Positions 43,765 through 56,320 of a DNA stretch of 64,000 nucleotides are shown here, piece after piece. Positions within the stretch are counted from its first letter, which is position 1, and each line of letters opens with the position of its first letter. The position numbers and the translations under genes are program-made. The stretch covers positions 282,501-346,500 of the forward strand of contig JAUIMM010000582.1 of assembly GCA_031769625.1 (NCBI GenBank), read 5' to 3'. The notes beneath the pieces are model-generated. The model ran no database searches. It was not told the DNA's origin and was given only the letters and a program-made list of their open reading frames with translations. Origin of the DNA: Taudactylus pleione. Its lineage: Eukaryota; Chordata; Amphibia; Anura; Myobatrachidae.

Positions 43765-46700
43765 TCACTAGTGCAGCACTGCGCTGGAGGTACTAAGCAG
43801 CCCGGCACTAGTGCAGCACTGCGCTGGAGATACTAAGGAGCTCGGCACTAGTGCAGCACTGTGCTGGAGGTACTAAGCAGCCCGGCACTAGTGCAGCACT
43901 GCGCTGGAGGTACTAAGGAGCCCGGCACTAGTGCAACACTGCGCTGGAGGTACTAAGCAGCCCGGCACTAGTGCAGCACTGTGCTGGAGATATTAAGTAG
44001 CCCGGCACTAGTGCAGCACTGTGCTGGAGGTACTAAGCAGCCCGGCACTAGTGCAGCATTGCGCTGGAAGTACTAAGCAGCCCGGCACTAGTGCAGCACT
44101 GCGCTGGAGGTACTAAGGAGCCCGGCACTAGTGCAGCACTGCGCTGGAGGTAGTAAGCAGCCCGTCAGCAGTGTAGCACTGTGCTGAAGGTACTATGCAG
44201 CCCGGTAGTAGTACAGCACTACGCTGGAGGTACTAAGCAGCCCTGGCACTAGTGCAAAACTGCGCTGGATGTACTATGGAGCTCAGCAGTAGTGCAGCAC
44301 TGCGCTGGGGGTACTATGCAGAACGGCAGTAGTGCAGCACTGCACTGGACGTACTATGCAGCCCAGAAGTAGTGAGGTACTGCGCTGGAGGTACTATGCA
44401 GCCCAGCAGTAGTGCAGCACTGCGCTGGAGGTAGTATGCAGCCCAGCAGTAGTGCAGCACTGCGCTTTAGGTAGTAAATAGCCCGGCACTACAGCAGCAC
44501 TGCGCTGGAGGTACTATGCAGCCTGGCACTAGTGCAGCACTGCGCTGGAGGTAGTAAGCAGCCCTGGCACTAGTGCAACACTGCGCTGGATGTACTATGG
44601 AGCTCGGCAGTAGTGCAGCTCTGCGCTGGGGGTTCTATGCAGAGCGGCAGTAGTGCAGCACTGCACTGGACATACTATGCAGCCCAGAAGTAGTGAGGTA
44701 CTGCGCTGGAGGTACTATGCAGCCCAGCAGTAGTGCAGCACTGCACTGGAGGTACTATGCAGCCTGGCAGCAGTGCAGCACTGCGCTGGAGGTACTATGC
44801 AACCCAGCACTGCGCTGGAGGTAGTATGCAGCCCGGCAGTAGTGCAGCACTGCGCTGGAGGTACTGTGCAGCGCAGCAGTAGTGCAGCACTGCGCTGGAG
44901 GTACTGTGCAGCGCAGCAGTAGTGCAGCACTGCGCTGGAGGCACTGTGCAGCCCGGCAGTAATGCAGCACTGTGCTGGAGGTACTGTATAGCCTGGCAGT
45001 AGTGCAGCACTGCGCTGAAGGTACTAAGCAGCCCGGCACTTGTGCAGCACTGCGCTGGAGGTAATATGCAGCCCAGCACAAGTGCAGCACTGCGCTGGAG
45101 GTACCGTGCAGCCTGCCACTAGTGCAGCACTGCGCTGGAGGTACTGTGCAGCCCAGCTCTAGTGCAGCACTGTGATGGAGGTACTAAGCAGCTGGAAGTA
45201 GTGCAGCACTGCGCTGGAGATAGTACGCAGCCTGGCAAAAGTGCAGCACTGCGCTGGAGGTAATATGCAGCCCAGTAGTAGTACAGCACTACGCTGGAGG
45301 TACTAAGCAGCCCTGGCACTAGTGCAACACTGTGCTGGATGTACTATGGAGCTTGGCAGTAGTGCAGCACTGCGCTGGGGGTACTATGCAGAGCGGCAGT
45401 AGTGCAGCACTGCACTGGACGTACTATGCAGCCCAGAAGTAGTGAGGTACTGCGCTGGAGGTACTATGCAGCCCAGCAGTAGTGCAGCACTGTGCTGGAG
45501 GTAGTATGCAGCCCAGCAGTAGTGCAGCACTGCGCTTTAGGTAGTAAATAGCCCGGCACTACAGCAGCACTGCGCTGGAGGTACTATGCAGCCCGGCACT
45601 AGTGCAGCACTGCGCTGGAGGTACTAAGCAGCCCTGGCACTAGTGCAACACTGTGCTGGATGTACTATGGAGCTCGGCAGTAGTGCAGCTCTGCGCTGGG
45701 GGTACTATGCAGAGCGGCAGTAGTGCAGCACTGCAATGGACATACTATGCAGCCCAGAAGTAGTGAGGTACTGCGCTGGAGGTACTTTGCAGCCCAGCAG
45801 TAGTGCAGCACTGCACTGGAGGTACTATGCAGCCTGGCAGCAGTGCAGCACTGCGCTGGAGGTACTATGCAACCCAGCACTGCGCTTGAGGTAGTATGCA
45901 GCCCGGCAGTAGTGCAGCACTGTGATGGAGGTACTGTGCAGCGCAGCAGTAGTGCAGCACTGCGCTGGAGGCACTGTGCAGCCCGGCAGTAGTGCAGCAC
46001 TGTGCTGGAGGTACTGTATAGCCTGGCAGTAGTGCAGCACTGCGCTGAAGGTACTAAGCAGCCCGGCACTTGTGCAGCACTGCGCTGGAGGTAATATGCA
46101 GCCCAGCACAAGTGCAGCACTGCGCTGGAGGTACCGTGCAGCCTGGCACTAGTGCAGCACTGTGCTGGAGGTACTGTGCAGCCCAGCTCTAGTGCAGCAC
46201 TGCGATGGAGGTACTAAGCAGCTGGAAGTAGTGCAGCACTGCGCTGGAGATAGTACGCAGCCTGGCAAATGTGCAGCACTGCGCTGGAGGTAATATGCAG
46301 CCTGGCAGTAGTGCAGCACTGCGCTGGAGGTACTAAGCAGCCTGGCAGTAATGCAGCACTGCACTGGAGGTAGTAAGAGACCCGGCACTAGTGCAGCACT
46401 GCGCTGGAGGTAGTAAGCATCCTGGCACTAGTGCAGCACTGCGCTGGAGGTAGTATGCAGCCCGGCAGTAGTGCAACACTGCGCTGGAGGTAGTATGCAG
46501 CCCAGTAGTAGTGCAGCACTGCGTTGGAGGTACTAAGCATCCCGGCACCAGTGCAGCACTGCGCTGGAGGTAGTATGCAGCCCGGCAGTAGTTCAGCACT
46601 GCGCTGGAGGTAGTGTGCAGGCCGGCAGTAGTGCACCACTGCGCTGGAGTAAATATGCAGCCCAGCAGTAGTGCAGCACTGCGCTGGAGGTACTAAGCAG

Positions 46701-47118
46701 CCCGGCACTAGTGCAGCACTGCGCTGGAGGTCCTAAGCAGCCCGGCAGTAGTGCAGCACTGCGCTGAAGGTACTAAGCAGCCCGGTGGTAGTGCAGCACT
46801 GCGCTGGAGGTGCTAAGCAGCCTGACACTAGTGCAGCACTGCACTGGAGGTACTAAGCAGCCCACCGTCAGTGCAGCACTGTGCTGGAGGTACTAAGCAG
46901 CCCGGCACTAGTGCAGCACTGCGCTGGAGGTGCTAAGCAGCCTGACACTAGTGCAGCACTGCGCTGGAGGTAGTGTGCAGCCCGGCACTAGTGCAGCACT
47001 GCACTGGAGGTACTAAACAGCCCACCGTCAGTGCAGCACTGTGCTGGAGGTACTAAGCAGCCCGGCAACTGTGCTGAACTGTGCTGTAGGTACTATGCAG
47101 CCCGGCAGTAGTGCAGTA
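43765..47118. repeat. 40-bp minisatellite, GC-richer subtype, about 83 copies
   Basis: Units carry AGTGCAGCACTGCGCTGGAG, GTACTA(A/T)GCAG and CCCGGC(A/C). Divergence among units is moderate, with many single-base variants. A higher-order repeat of about 1.075 kb is visible: the distinctive TGGATGTACTATGGAGCT unit recurs near 44264, 44590, 45340 and 45660. Minus-strand frames up to 151 codons are artefacts. Confidence 0.95.
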
Positions 47119-50100
47119 CTGCAAGTTGTAATGCAGTGCTGTGCTGTAGTTATGCTGTCATGTAGTAATGCAGTACTGTGATGTAGGTGTAATGCAGTCA
47201 GGTAGTAATGTAGTACTGTGCTGTAGATATTATGCAGTCAGGTAGTAATGCAGTAGTGTGCTGTAGTTATTATTATTCAGTTAGGTAGTAATGCAGTAAT
47301 GTGGTGTAGGTATTATGCAGTAATGTGCTGTAGTTATTATGCAGTCAAGCAGTAATGCAGTACTGTGCTGTAGTTATTATGCAGTCAGGTATTATGCAGT
47401 ACTGTGCTGTAAGTAAAATGCAGTCAGGTAGTAATGCAATACTGTGCTGTAGTTATTATGCAGTTAGGTAGTAATGCAGTACTGTGATGTAGGTATTATT
47501 ATGCAGTCAGGTAGTAATGCAGTAACGTGCTGCAGTTATTATGCAGTCAGGTAGTAATGCAGTACTGTGCTGTAGGTATTATGCAGTCAGGTATTATGCA
47601 GTACTGTGCTGTAAGTAAAATGCAGTCAGGTAGTAATGCAGTACTGTGCTGTAGGCATTATGCAGTCAGGTAGTAATGCAGTACTGTGCTGTAGGCATTA
47701 TGCAGTCAGGTAGTAATGCAGTACTGTGCTGTAGGCATTATGCAGTCAGGTAGTAATGCAGTACTGTGCTGTAGGCATTATGCAGTCAGGTAGTAATGCA
47801 GTACTGTGCTGTAGGCATTATGCAGTCAGGTAGTAATGCAGTACTGTGCTGTAGGTATTATGCAGTCAGGTAGTAATGCAGTACTGTGCTGTAGGCATTA
47901 TGCAGTCAGGTAGTAATGCAGTACTGTGATGTAGGTATTATGCAGTAAGGTAGTAATGCAGTACTGTGCTGTAGGCATTATGCAGTCAGGTAGTAATGCA
48001 GTACTGTGCTGTAGGCATTATGCAGTCAGGTAGTAATGCAGTACTGTGCTGTAGGCATTATGCAGTCAGGTAGTAATGCAGTACTGTGCTGTAGGCATTA
48101 TGCAGTCAGGTAGTAATGCAGTACTGTGCTGTAGGTATTATGCAGTCAGGTAGTAATGCAGTACTGTGCTGTAGGCATTATGCAGTCAGGTAGTAATGCA
48201 GTACTGTGCTGTAGGTATTATGCAGTAAGGTAGTAATGCAGTACTGTGCTGTATGTATTATGCAGTCAGGTAGTAATGCAGTACTGTGCTGTAGGTATTA
48301 TGCAGTCAGGTAGTAATGCAGTACTGTGCTGTAAGTAAAATGCAGTCAGGTAGTAATGTAGTACTGTGCTGTAGTTATTATGCAGTCAGGTAGTAATGCA
48401 GTAACGTGCTGCAGTTATTATGCAGTCAGGTAGTAATGCAGTACTTTGCTGCAGTTATTATGCAGTCAGGTAGTAATGCAGTACTGTGCTGTAGGTATTA
48501 TGCAGTAAGGTAGTAATGCAGTACTGTGCTGTAAGTAAAATGCAGTCAGGTAGTAATGCAGTACTGTGCTGTAGGTATTATGCAGTCAGGTAGTAATGCA
48601 GTACTGTGCTGTAGGCATTATGCAGTCAGGTAGTAATGCAGTACTGTGCTGTAGGCATTATGCAGTCTGGTAGTAATGCAGTACTGTGCTGTAGGCATTA
48701 TGCAGTCAGGTAGTAATGCAGTACTGTGCTGTAGGTATTATGCAGTAAGGTAGTAATGCAGTACTGTGCTATAAGTAAAATGCAGTCAGGTAGTAATGCA
48801 GTACTGTGCTGTAGGTATTATGCAGTCAGGTAGTAATGCAGTACTGTGCTGTAGGCATTATGCAGTCAGGTAGTAATGCAGTACTGTGCTGTAGGCATTA
48901 TGCAGTCAGGTAGTAATGCAGTACTGTGCTGTAGGCATTATGCAGTCAGGTAGTAATGCAGTACTGTGCTGTAGGCATTATGCAGTCAGGTAGTAATGCA
49001 GTACTGTGCTGTAGGTATTATGCAGTAAGGTAGTAATGCAGTACTGTGCTGTATGTATTATGCAGTCAGGTAGTAATGCAGTACTGTGCTGTAGGTATTA
49101 TGCAGTCAGGTAGTAATGCAGTACTGTGCTGTAAGTAAAATGCAGTCAGGTAGTAATGTAGTACTGTGCTGTAGGTATTATGCAGTCAGGTAGTAATGCA
49201 GTAACGTGCTGTAGTTATTATGCAGTCAGGTAGTAATGCAGTACTGTGCTGTATGTATTATTATGCAGTCAGGTAGTAATGCAGTACTGTGCTGTAGGTA
49301 TTATGCAGTAAGGTAGTAATGCAGTACTGTGCTGTAAGTAAAATGCAGTCAGGTAGTAATGCAGTACTGTGCTGTAGGTATTATGCAGTCAGGTAGTAAT
49401 GCAGTACTGTGCTGTAGGCATTATGCAGTCAGGTAGTAATGCAGTACTGTGCTGTAGGCATTATGCAGTCAGGTAGTAATGCAGTACTGTGCTGTAGGCA
49501 TTATGCAGTCAGGTAGTAATGCAGTACTGTGCTGTAGGTATTATGCAGTAAGGTAGTAATGCAGTACTGTGCTGTATGTATTATGCAGTCAGGTAGTAAT
49601 GCAGTACTGTGCTGTAGGTATTATGCAGTCAGGTAGTAATGCAGTACTGTGCTGTAAGTAAAATGCAGTCAGGTAGTAATGTAGTACTGTGCTGTAGGTA
49701 TTATGCAGTCAGGTAGTAATGCAGTAACGTGCTGTAGTTATTATGCAGTCAGGTAGTAATGCAGTACTGTGATGTATGTATTATTATGCAGTCAGGTAGT
49801 AATGCAGTAACGTGCTGTAGTTATTATGCAGTCAGGTAGTAATGCAGTACTGTGCTGTAGGTATTATTATGCAGTCAGGTAGTAATGCAGTACTTTGCTG
49901 TAGGTATTATGCAGTCAGGTAGTAATGCAGTAACGTGCTGTAGTTATTATGCAGTCAGGTAGTAATGCAGTACTGTGCTGTAGGTATTATTATGCAGTCA
50001 GGTAGTAATGCAGTACTTTGCTGTAGGTATTATGCAGTCAGGTAGTAATGCAGTAACGTGCTGTAGTTATTATGCAGTCAGGTATTATGCAGTCAGGTAT

Positions 50101-50145
50101 TATGCAGTACTGTGCTGTACTTATTACACAGTACAGTATTATTAT
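47119..50145. repeat. 40-bp minisatellite, AT-richer subtype, about 75 copies
   Basis: Units carry TAGTAATGCAGTACTGTGCT, GTAGG(C/T)ATTA and TGCAGTCAGG. They are much more homogeneous than the upstream subtype. The monomer aligns base for base with the upstream one, differing mainly by C-to-T or G-to-A changes. Higher-order periods of about 800 bp (20 units) and 520 bp (13 units) are seen in the spacing of GTAAGTAAAA and GTATGTATTA variants. It ends in a degraded unit near 50,100. Confidence 0.95.
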
Positions 50146-51620
50146 AGTACTTTCTCTTTACCTCTTTTTGCTCTACCAGCCGATTGTTCTCCCCATAGAT
50201 AATATCGGGGTGTCAGTATATGAGTAGCGGTACCAGTGCCCCGATAATGAGGTTTATCTGCTTTTGGATGGGGGGTGCATGAACAAGGCTGGATGTACAG
50301 TTACATACATCATCTAGGCAGCAGTTGTGGTTCAGACTTATCCTTCTATAAATTAATCCCATTGGAGAACATTAATCCTCACACTACATATGAAGCTTCA
50401 GTTTTAAAAGGGATGGGGGTGGGGGTGATGACGGCTTGGTTACTCCAGGTAATTACTAGCCTGCAGATTATTCCACCTCTCCTAAGTCTCAGTGCTGCAC
50501 CTAACATATACATACAATAACCGATAAGTGTGTCACAGATAAGTTACAGTAGGTGTAGACGGCACCTTACGGCTAAGACGGCAGCTGCAGCGCATCTTCC
50601 TTCTCCCTTGGCAATGACTCCACAAGCTTCATCCACGTCAGGCTGTAGCAGAGAGGCCAGCCCCAGCCCCATACACACAGTAACATGACATAACGTGACA
50701 GCCATGACAAATAGAATAATCAAGTAGATTTGTTAAAGGGGTGCAGGAGGCCATAGATCCAGGGCAGGTCACTGTATGAGAAGAACGATCACCATACAAG
50801 TGACAGGAGATTGCAGCACAATAGGGAATACAGCAATTCCAGCACAGTAGTTAGCAATGCAGTTGTGAATAAGCAATGGGCAATAACTCTTTCCAATAGT
50901 TAAGCCGGCTTCTTTATCTCAGCTGCTGCAGCACCTCTTTGCCTATAACTAGGATAAAGGCAATTTCTCCATTATCTCAATATACTATACTTTAACACAC
51001 ATTAACCATTGCAAAACACGGATATATAATAATAGCAATGCTAACACCAGACAATATACTCTACAGTGCAATCTGCACTGCTAAACGGACTGTGAAACCA
51101 GTTATAACAACCTGCTTAAATCACATCGAGCCACATGTATCCTGTTGTTACAAATTTGCTGTTGTATCATTTTTCCTTGTGTATTGTTTCAATTTTATTT
51201 TGAATGCAGATTATATCCATTATATTTGCATATTGACTAAGTAAACTTGAATACCTGATCTTAGATGCAGATTATCTATTTTTTCCAACACTATATCCAC
51301 TACTAATAACAGTTATACACTTGCAAGGATTGAGCGCAGTATCCCTATTGTATCCTTGATGTTGTCAGAGAGGTGGGCAACCTCTCATTATGAGCTGCAC
51401 TCCCAATATGAGCAACACCCCTCTAGTGTGCATCTAATTAAATACTTGAACCGTATAATTGGTAACAGCAATAAGCTTAGAGTCTAATGCTGTTCTTTCT
51501 TGATTCCAGAGAGCAATAGCATTGACTTTCCAATGAAAAGATACAATAAACACAGTTCCACTTGCGATATATCCCAATTATCTTCAGCACTGCACAGTAG
51601 CAATAACTCAAAAGTGCTCA
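50146..51620. other. Unassigned sequence, no gene supported
   Basis: 50,560-51,600 has the texture of an old interspersed repeat (possibly LTR-derived) rather than a gene, but no terminal repeats or protein remnants were recognised. Confidence 0.4.
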
Positions 51621-51821
51621 GGGCCCTGATTCAGAGATGGAGGCAATTCATACAGCTTATGTGTTTTTGGCTGTCAATCAGGCTGCAGCTCAGTGGGCAC
51701 TGCGTGTGACAATGTAGGACCTACCTGTTCTGCAGATGCGCAGAATGGGTCCAGCACAGGCGTCCCACAATCAGTGATGTACGCAAACTATCAGGTTGGC
51801 ATGCATCTCTGAATGAGGCCC
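51621..51821. mobile_element. Short Harbinger-like MITE (201 bp)
   Basis: GGGCCCTGATTCAGAGATG to CATCTCTGAATGAGGCCC, an 18-bp near-perfect terminal inverted repeat, flanked by an exact TCA duplication (51618-51620, 51822-51824). The interior has no coding capacity. The ends match the 921 element. Confidence 0.87.
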
Positions 51822-52039
51822 TCAGCTCAGTATTCACAAAAAATGGCTGCCGCTCTTTACACTGACAAGCTCAGGCATTGCTTCTCCGATAGCTCAAACA
51901 AGATGAATATCATGCTGGATACTCAAACTCAGTCTCTTGCACAAGTCAGGATTACACAGTACTTGAAATACAGCATATCGCATTATCTCTTGGCAATTCT
52001 GTCGATAATTCCCATATACTCCTGCAATAGCTCTGTAAT

Positions 52040-52370
52040 TCCCCTTTTACACTGACATGAAAATCCTGGGTTTTTGCACATGAACACGCATCAACCCCGG
52101 ATTTTTGTCAGTGTAAACTGCTCAACCCTGGTAGTGACGTATGCTACCTGTTTGGCTGGCTTCAGTTGCGCTTGGAGATTACATAATTTCCACTGCAACG
52201 CCGGAAAAGCCGGGTCACCGCAGACCTGGGTCCGGTGTGAACAGTGCCAACCTGGGCATAACCCGGGTTGGCGCCTGTGTAAAAGGGGTCTGTCCCAGGT
52301 CTGATCAGAGTTGGAAACGTGTTCCAAATCCCGGGTCAGACCCGGGACTTTGGTATAAAATGGGTATAAC
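52040..52370. mobile_element. Probable MITE with CCCCTTTTACAC ends and CCCGGGT hairpins
   Basis: The left end CCCCTTTTACACTGACATG pairs with TGGTATAAAATGGG at the right. An internal GTGTAAAAGGGG at about 52,276 is an alternative right end. The interior has AACCCCGG, AACCCGGGTTGG and GGGTCAGACCCGGGAC hairpins. The exact right border and duplication are unresolved. Confidence 0.6.
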
Positions 52371-53079
52371 AGTTCTCAGTAGCGCTGCAGCTCAGTCACT
52401 CAGCCTCCACGGATCCCAGTGTCTCAGCTGGCGCTTCTGCAGCGGTCACTAAGCGCACCATAAGCAGGTACTCAGTGGCTTCTGTCACTTTCACCATTTC
52501 AGTGATAACGCTTTGCCCGGGCTCTTGTTCCTCACAGAAGACCTGCGGTAGCTCACCCTGCTCTGCTCTCTGCTCCTACGTCATCTCCCGGTCCCAACTG
52601 CACATGTGTAACCACACACAGCCTGTCCTGTTGCTGACCCTACTTCGTTTTTTGGGAGTAAGGTTTCCACCTGGTGGCAGCCTCCTATATTGCAACATCC
52701 TTTGGCTCCTGTTAGAGCCAGGGGTATGACATAATCAGCTCCGGGAACAACATTATGTTCGTGACTGTGAGACGCAAACGGCTGCAGCTGCTTCAGCATG
52801 TTTTGCCATAATTGCGTCTTGACATTTCCAATACTAGTACCTCCCAACATTTTGTAGATGAAAATCGTAGTCCTGCGCGCCATAGGGGATGTGGCCTCGC
52901 GGGATGGGGGTGTGTCTTCACAGCAGATCCCCATTTTTATCACTCTGGGGCTGTGTTCAGCACTCCCCTCATGTGCATGTTCCCCGGCATCTATCCACCT
53001 AAGAGTAATCTTCCCCAACTCACCTCCCCACCCTCCTTTCCCAAGCAGGACAATTGGGAGATAAACGAGTATTTACAGT
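52371..53079. other. Unassigned sequence, no gene supported
   Basis: A 145-codon minus frame (52581-53018) overlaps several plus frames. No domain is recognised. ACCTCCCAACATTTTG near 52,841 is similar to CCTCCCAACTTTTC at 54,829 inside the next element and may be a shared repeat end. Confidence 0.4.
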
Positions 53080-54240
53080 CAGAGGTGTAGCTAGGTACCA
53101 TGGTGCCCGGAGCAAGGGTATGTTTCGGCGCCCCCCTCCCCTGTAATGAATTGGGGGTGTGGCTAACATGTGGGGGTGTGGCTAGCATGTGGGGGCATAT
53201 AGCATTTTAAAGAAAATATACTGGTAGGTTAAAATATGGATGGTAAGCTCCACTGGGACTGATGTGAATGGCCAAATATTCTCTCTAAAGCGCAATGGAA
53301 TATGTGTGTGCAATATAAATAATCAGATATTATATATAAATATATGTATATCCTATCTTTATCATTAAAGTTTATGAAGGGATGTTTGCAATATCATATA
53401 TACTGACTATATTATATGACTGTCCTCCCTTCACTGATTGCACCATATCCCCAATCTTCTATAACTGATTATTACACCCCTCACTCACTGACCACAGTAT
53501 ATATCAGAACCCCCCCCCCCCCTCCGCCCCTCCCCCATTGATTGTAGCAGGTCACCCATATGGTATGTGACTGAGGGGTGTAATAATGTGTATTATAGGG
53601 TACGGGCCATACCCTATAATACGCATTATTACTCTCCTCTGTCAGTGACTGCATTGATTATATACCAGTGCCTCCCCCCTCACTGATTGTAGCAGACCAG
53701 GCCCTGTCCCCTATAAAACCCCTCAGCCACTTCCTACCATGAATATATCAGTGCTCCCCTTCCCTCCCCCATCACTTATAAATCCCCTCAGCCACTACCA
53801 GTGTTAAATATATAAGTGGCCTCCCCAGGGCTGCCATCAGAAATCGTGGGGCCCAGGACTCACAAAGTAGGCAGGGTCTCCCTCAGTGTGTTTCTGCTAG
53901 CCCTGCAGTGTCTCCCCAGCCAGCACCCCCCTGTCTCTATCCTGCCCCCTACAGCCCAAAGACACTTACCTTCTCCTGTATCTTCTGGCTGCTCATCTTC
54001 GTGCTGCAGCTTCATCCTCTGTCAGTGGTACAGCTGCATGATATAGTGATGTCATGCGTGCCTTGCCTCATTAAAAAAAATAACAACTTTATTGTACCAG
54101 GCAGCCGCAATCCCCCCCCACACACATTTTTTTCTCTCTGTGATCCCATTTCCTTCTCTCTCAGTGATACCCCCTCATTTACTCCTGTCTCAGTGACACC
54201 ACCATACATTCCCCTCTCTCTATCAAGGATCCCCTCTGCA

Positions 54241-54242
<2 letters not shown>

Positions 54243-54272
<30 letters not shown>
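54243..54272. repeat. (CT)n microsatellite
   Basis: Uninterrupted CT dinucleotide run inside element E4. Confidence 0.95.
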
Positions 54273-54276
<4 letters not shown>

Positions 54277-54399
54277 ATCCCCTCTACATTCTCCTTTCTT
54301 AACCACCCCCTCCACATTCCCCCCTCTCCCTCAGCGAGCCCCCCACATTGTTCTCTGTGTGCCAGTGATCCGACTCTTGTTCTTCTCTCTCCCAGCAAT

Positions 54400-54795
54400 G
54401 CCCCCCCACATTCCCCTCTGTCAGCAATCCCCCCACATTCCCCTCTGTCAGCAATTCCCCTACATTCCCCTCTGTCAGCGATTCCCCCACATTCCCCTCT
54501 GTCAGCGATCCCCCCACATTCCCCTCTGTCAGCAATCCCCCCACATTCCCCTCTGTCAGCAATCCCCCCACATTCCCCTCTGTCAGCGATCCCTCCACAT
54601 TCCCCTCTGTCAGCGATCCCCCCACATTCCCCTCTGTCAGCGATCCCCCCACATTCCCCTCTGTCAGCGAACCCCTCACATTCCCCTCTGTCAGCGATCC
54701 CCCCACATTCCCCTCTGTCAGCGATTCCCCCACATTCCCCTCTGTCAGCGATCCCCCCACATTCCCCTCTGTCAGCGATCCCCCCTCACACACAC
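54400..54795. repeat. 27-bp minisatellite inside E4, about 15 copies
   Basis: GTCAGCGATCCCCCCACATT plus CCCCTCT per unit. Twenty-seven bases is nine codons without stops, giving open frames on both strands. Units differ by one or two bases. Confidence 0.93.
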
Positions 54796-55467
54796 TTCCC
54801 TTTGTTATCGCCCCCCCCCCACAAACCATACCTCCCAACTTTTCAGAATGGGAAGGAGGGACAGGGCGCGTGCGCACGTGTGAAAAAGGGGTGTGGCTTC
54901 CAAAAGGGGGTGGAGCCAACTGAAACCGGGGCGAAGCCTCGCGGCTTCCCCCTGTTTTCGTCACTATAGGGGGCGTGCCCTGTATACTGCGCTGATGATC
55001 TCGGCTGCTCTGAGCTCATTGTCAGGTGGCTGGTCTGGGGGAGGGGCCAGCCACCAGGAACTAAAGGAATGTTCACTGCCAGTCCACCCCGATGGCAGGC
55101 CCCCCTGCACCTCACCTCCCCTCCCTCACGCAGGCACCCTAACAACTTTATTTGTACAGCACTGTCTGTGCAGAAATGGCTACCATGTACCCCGGCTTGC
55201 TTTTTTCTCTTTTTGTGTGTGCGTGTCCCTGCTCCTCTATTCGTGCATGTGACGTCATGATGTCACACGCGCAACGCAGATAGGCGGAACCGCCTCTGCA
55301 GCTGCACCCGGCAAGCTGTCAGCTCGGACAGCTGCCGGTTAGATTTTAGATAGGCAGCAGGGTGGCGCAGCGCACAGCTCAGGGCGCCTCCCAACGGCTT
55401 CGGCACCTGGAGCGCGCGCTCCACCAGAACCACCCTCCCTACGCCCCTGTCTACAGTATTGTATAAC

Positions 55468-55790
55468 CTATTATCAGAACCTGTTTAGTTACAGTAGATA
55501 TCAGTACCCTGCACCCATATAATTATTATACTTACCTCTCTGTAGACCGATTGTCAGCTGCTGCTGCAGACTGAATTCACTGGGATGAATGGTGTGGCGG
55601 CCATTTTCCCAGTGATTTGCGCAGTAGAGATGTCTCTAGGAACATAGCGCCGGCTCCATGTTCCTGGAGACCTAGGGATGCGCAGTAAACTCTGGGGGAA
55701 AAAAAGCCAGGGTCTACTGTGCTGCCTGTAGAGGAGGGGGCCCCGCACATGGGCCCCCTCCATTCTTAAAAGGTCCCTGCCACACAGATG
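55468..55790 (-). mobile_element. Family E fragment, copy E5
   Basis: TACCCTGCACCCATATAATT, TTACCTCTCTG, GGCGGCCATTTTCCC, GCGCAGTAGAGATG and AGGGTCTACTGTGC are family E interior motifs. The terminus near 55,785 (TTAAAAGGTCCCTG) is decayed and the other end is missing. It abuts the E4 duplication. Confidence 0.6.
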
Positions 55791-56006
55791 TCCTTAACCA
55801 GGATGGTGGGTTTATTTGGTAAGAGCGGTAGTAGCAGTGTTACGTGTGCCGCTGCGGCTCTCTGCCTGATTGGCTCTCAGTTAGTGTCCTAGCTACCTGG
55901 GCTATGGCTGCTATGTGCAGCTACTCACCTGACGATAGTCTCGTTACACCTGACCTCAGCCTGATGGACCAATCACAGGAGACCTTTCCCTTCATTAAGG
56001 ATTAAA

Positions 56007-56151
56007 GGCCCCCATTTACTAACGAGTTTTATCACCAAAACGAGTGATAAATTTCATTGTGTATGATAAATGGTGCTCCAGCCAATCAGCTCCCAGCTGT
56101 CATTTTTCTAACACTCGTTTTGGTGATAAAACTCGCTAGTAAATGAGGCCC
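56007..56151. mobile_element. Palindromic MITE N (145 bp)
   Basis: GGCCCCCATTTACTAACGAG to CTAGTAAATGAGGCCC with AAA on both sides (56004-56006, 56152-56154). Arms carry TTTTATCACCAAAACGAGTG and its complement, the middle holds a CCAATCAGCTCC motif as in family I. Confidence 0.85.
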
Positions 56152-56320
56152 AAAGTCTGTTCCTGCCTGCCGGTGATATTACTAAGTTCTTGTGTGATAC
56201 CCTGTAAAGACCCTCATATTTGTGGACATTTATATGTTGCCCTGAGCTGGAGAATGTTCTGGCACTGAAGTGAGGAGGTGCACTAGGACAAATGAAATCT
56301 GGGAGGACAGAGAAGGACCC

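Larger units (their letters stand above)
53080..55449. mobile_element. Family E-related 2.37-kb hAT-like element, copy E4
   Basis: The left end is CAGAGGTGTAGCTAGG; the right end reads CAGGGGCGTAGGGAGG on the minus strand. Flanks TTTACAGT (53072-53079) and TCTACAGT (55450-55457) match at seven of eight bases. It contains a C run near 53,510, a CT microsatellite (54243-54272), a 27-bp minisatellite, and possibly a later insertion starting CCTCCCAACTTTTC near 54,832. No transposase remnant was seen. The 353-codon plus and 221-codon minus frames across the minisatellite are not genes. Confidence 0.75.

Noticed and set aside
50560..51600. LTR retrotransposon or endogenous retrovirus
   Set aside because: The texture suggested an LTR, but I found no paired terminal repeats, primer-binding site, polypurine tract or gag/pol remnants.
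53908..54969. 353-codon and 221-codon proteins on opposite strands
   Set aside because: Both derive from the same 27-bp, stop-free minisatellite inside a hAT-like element.
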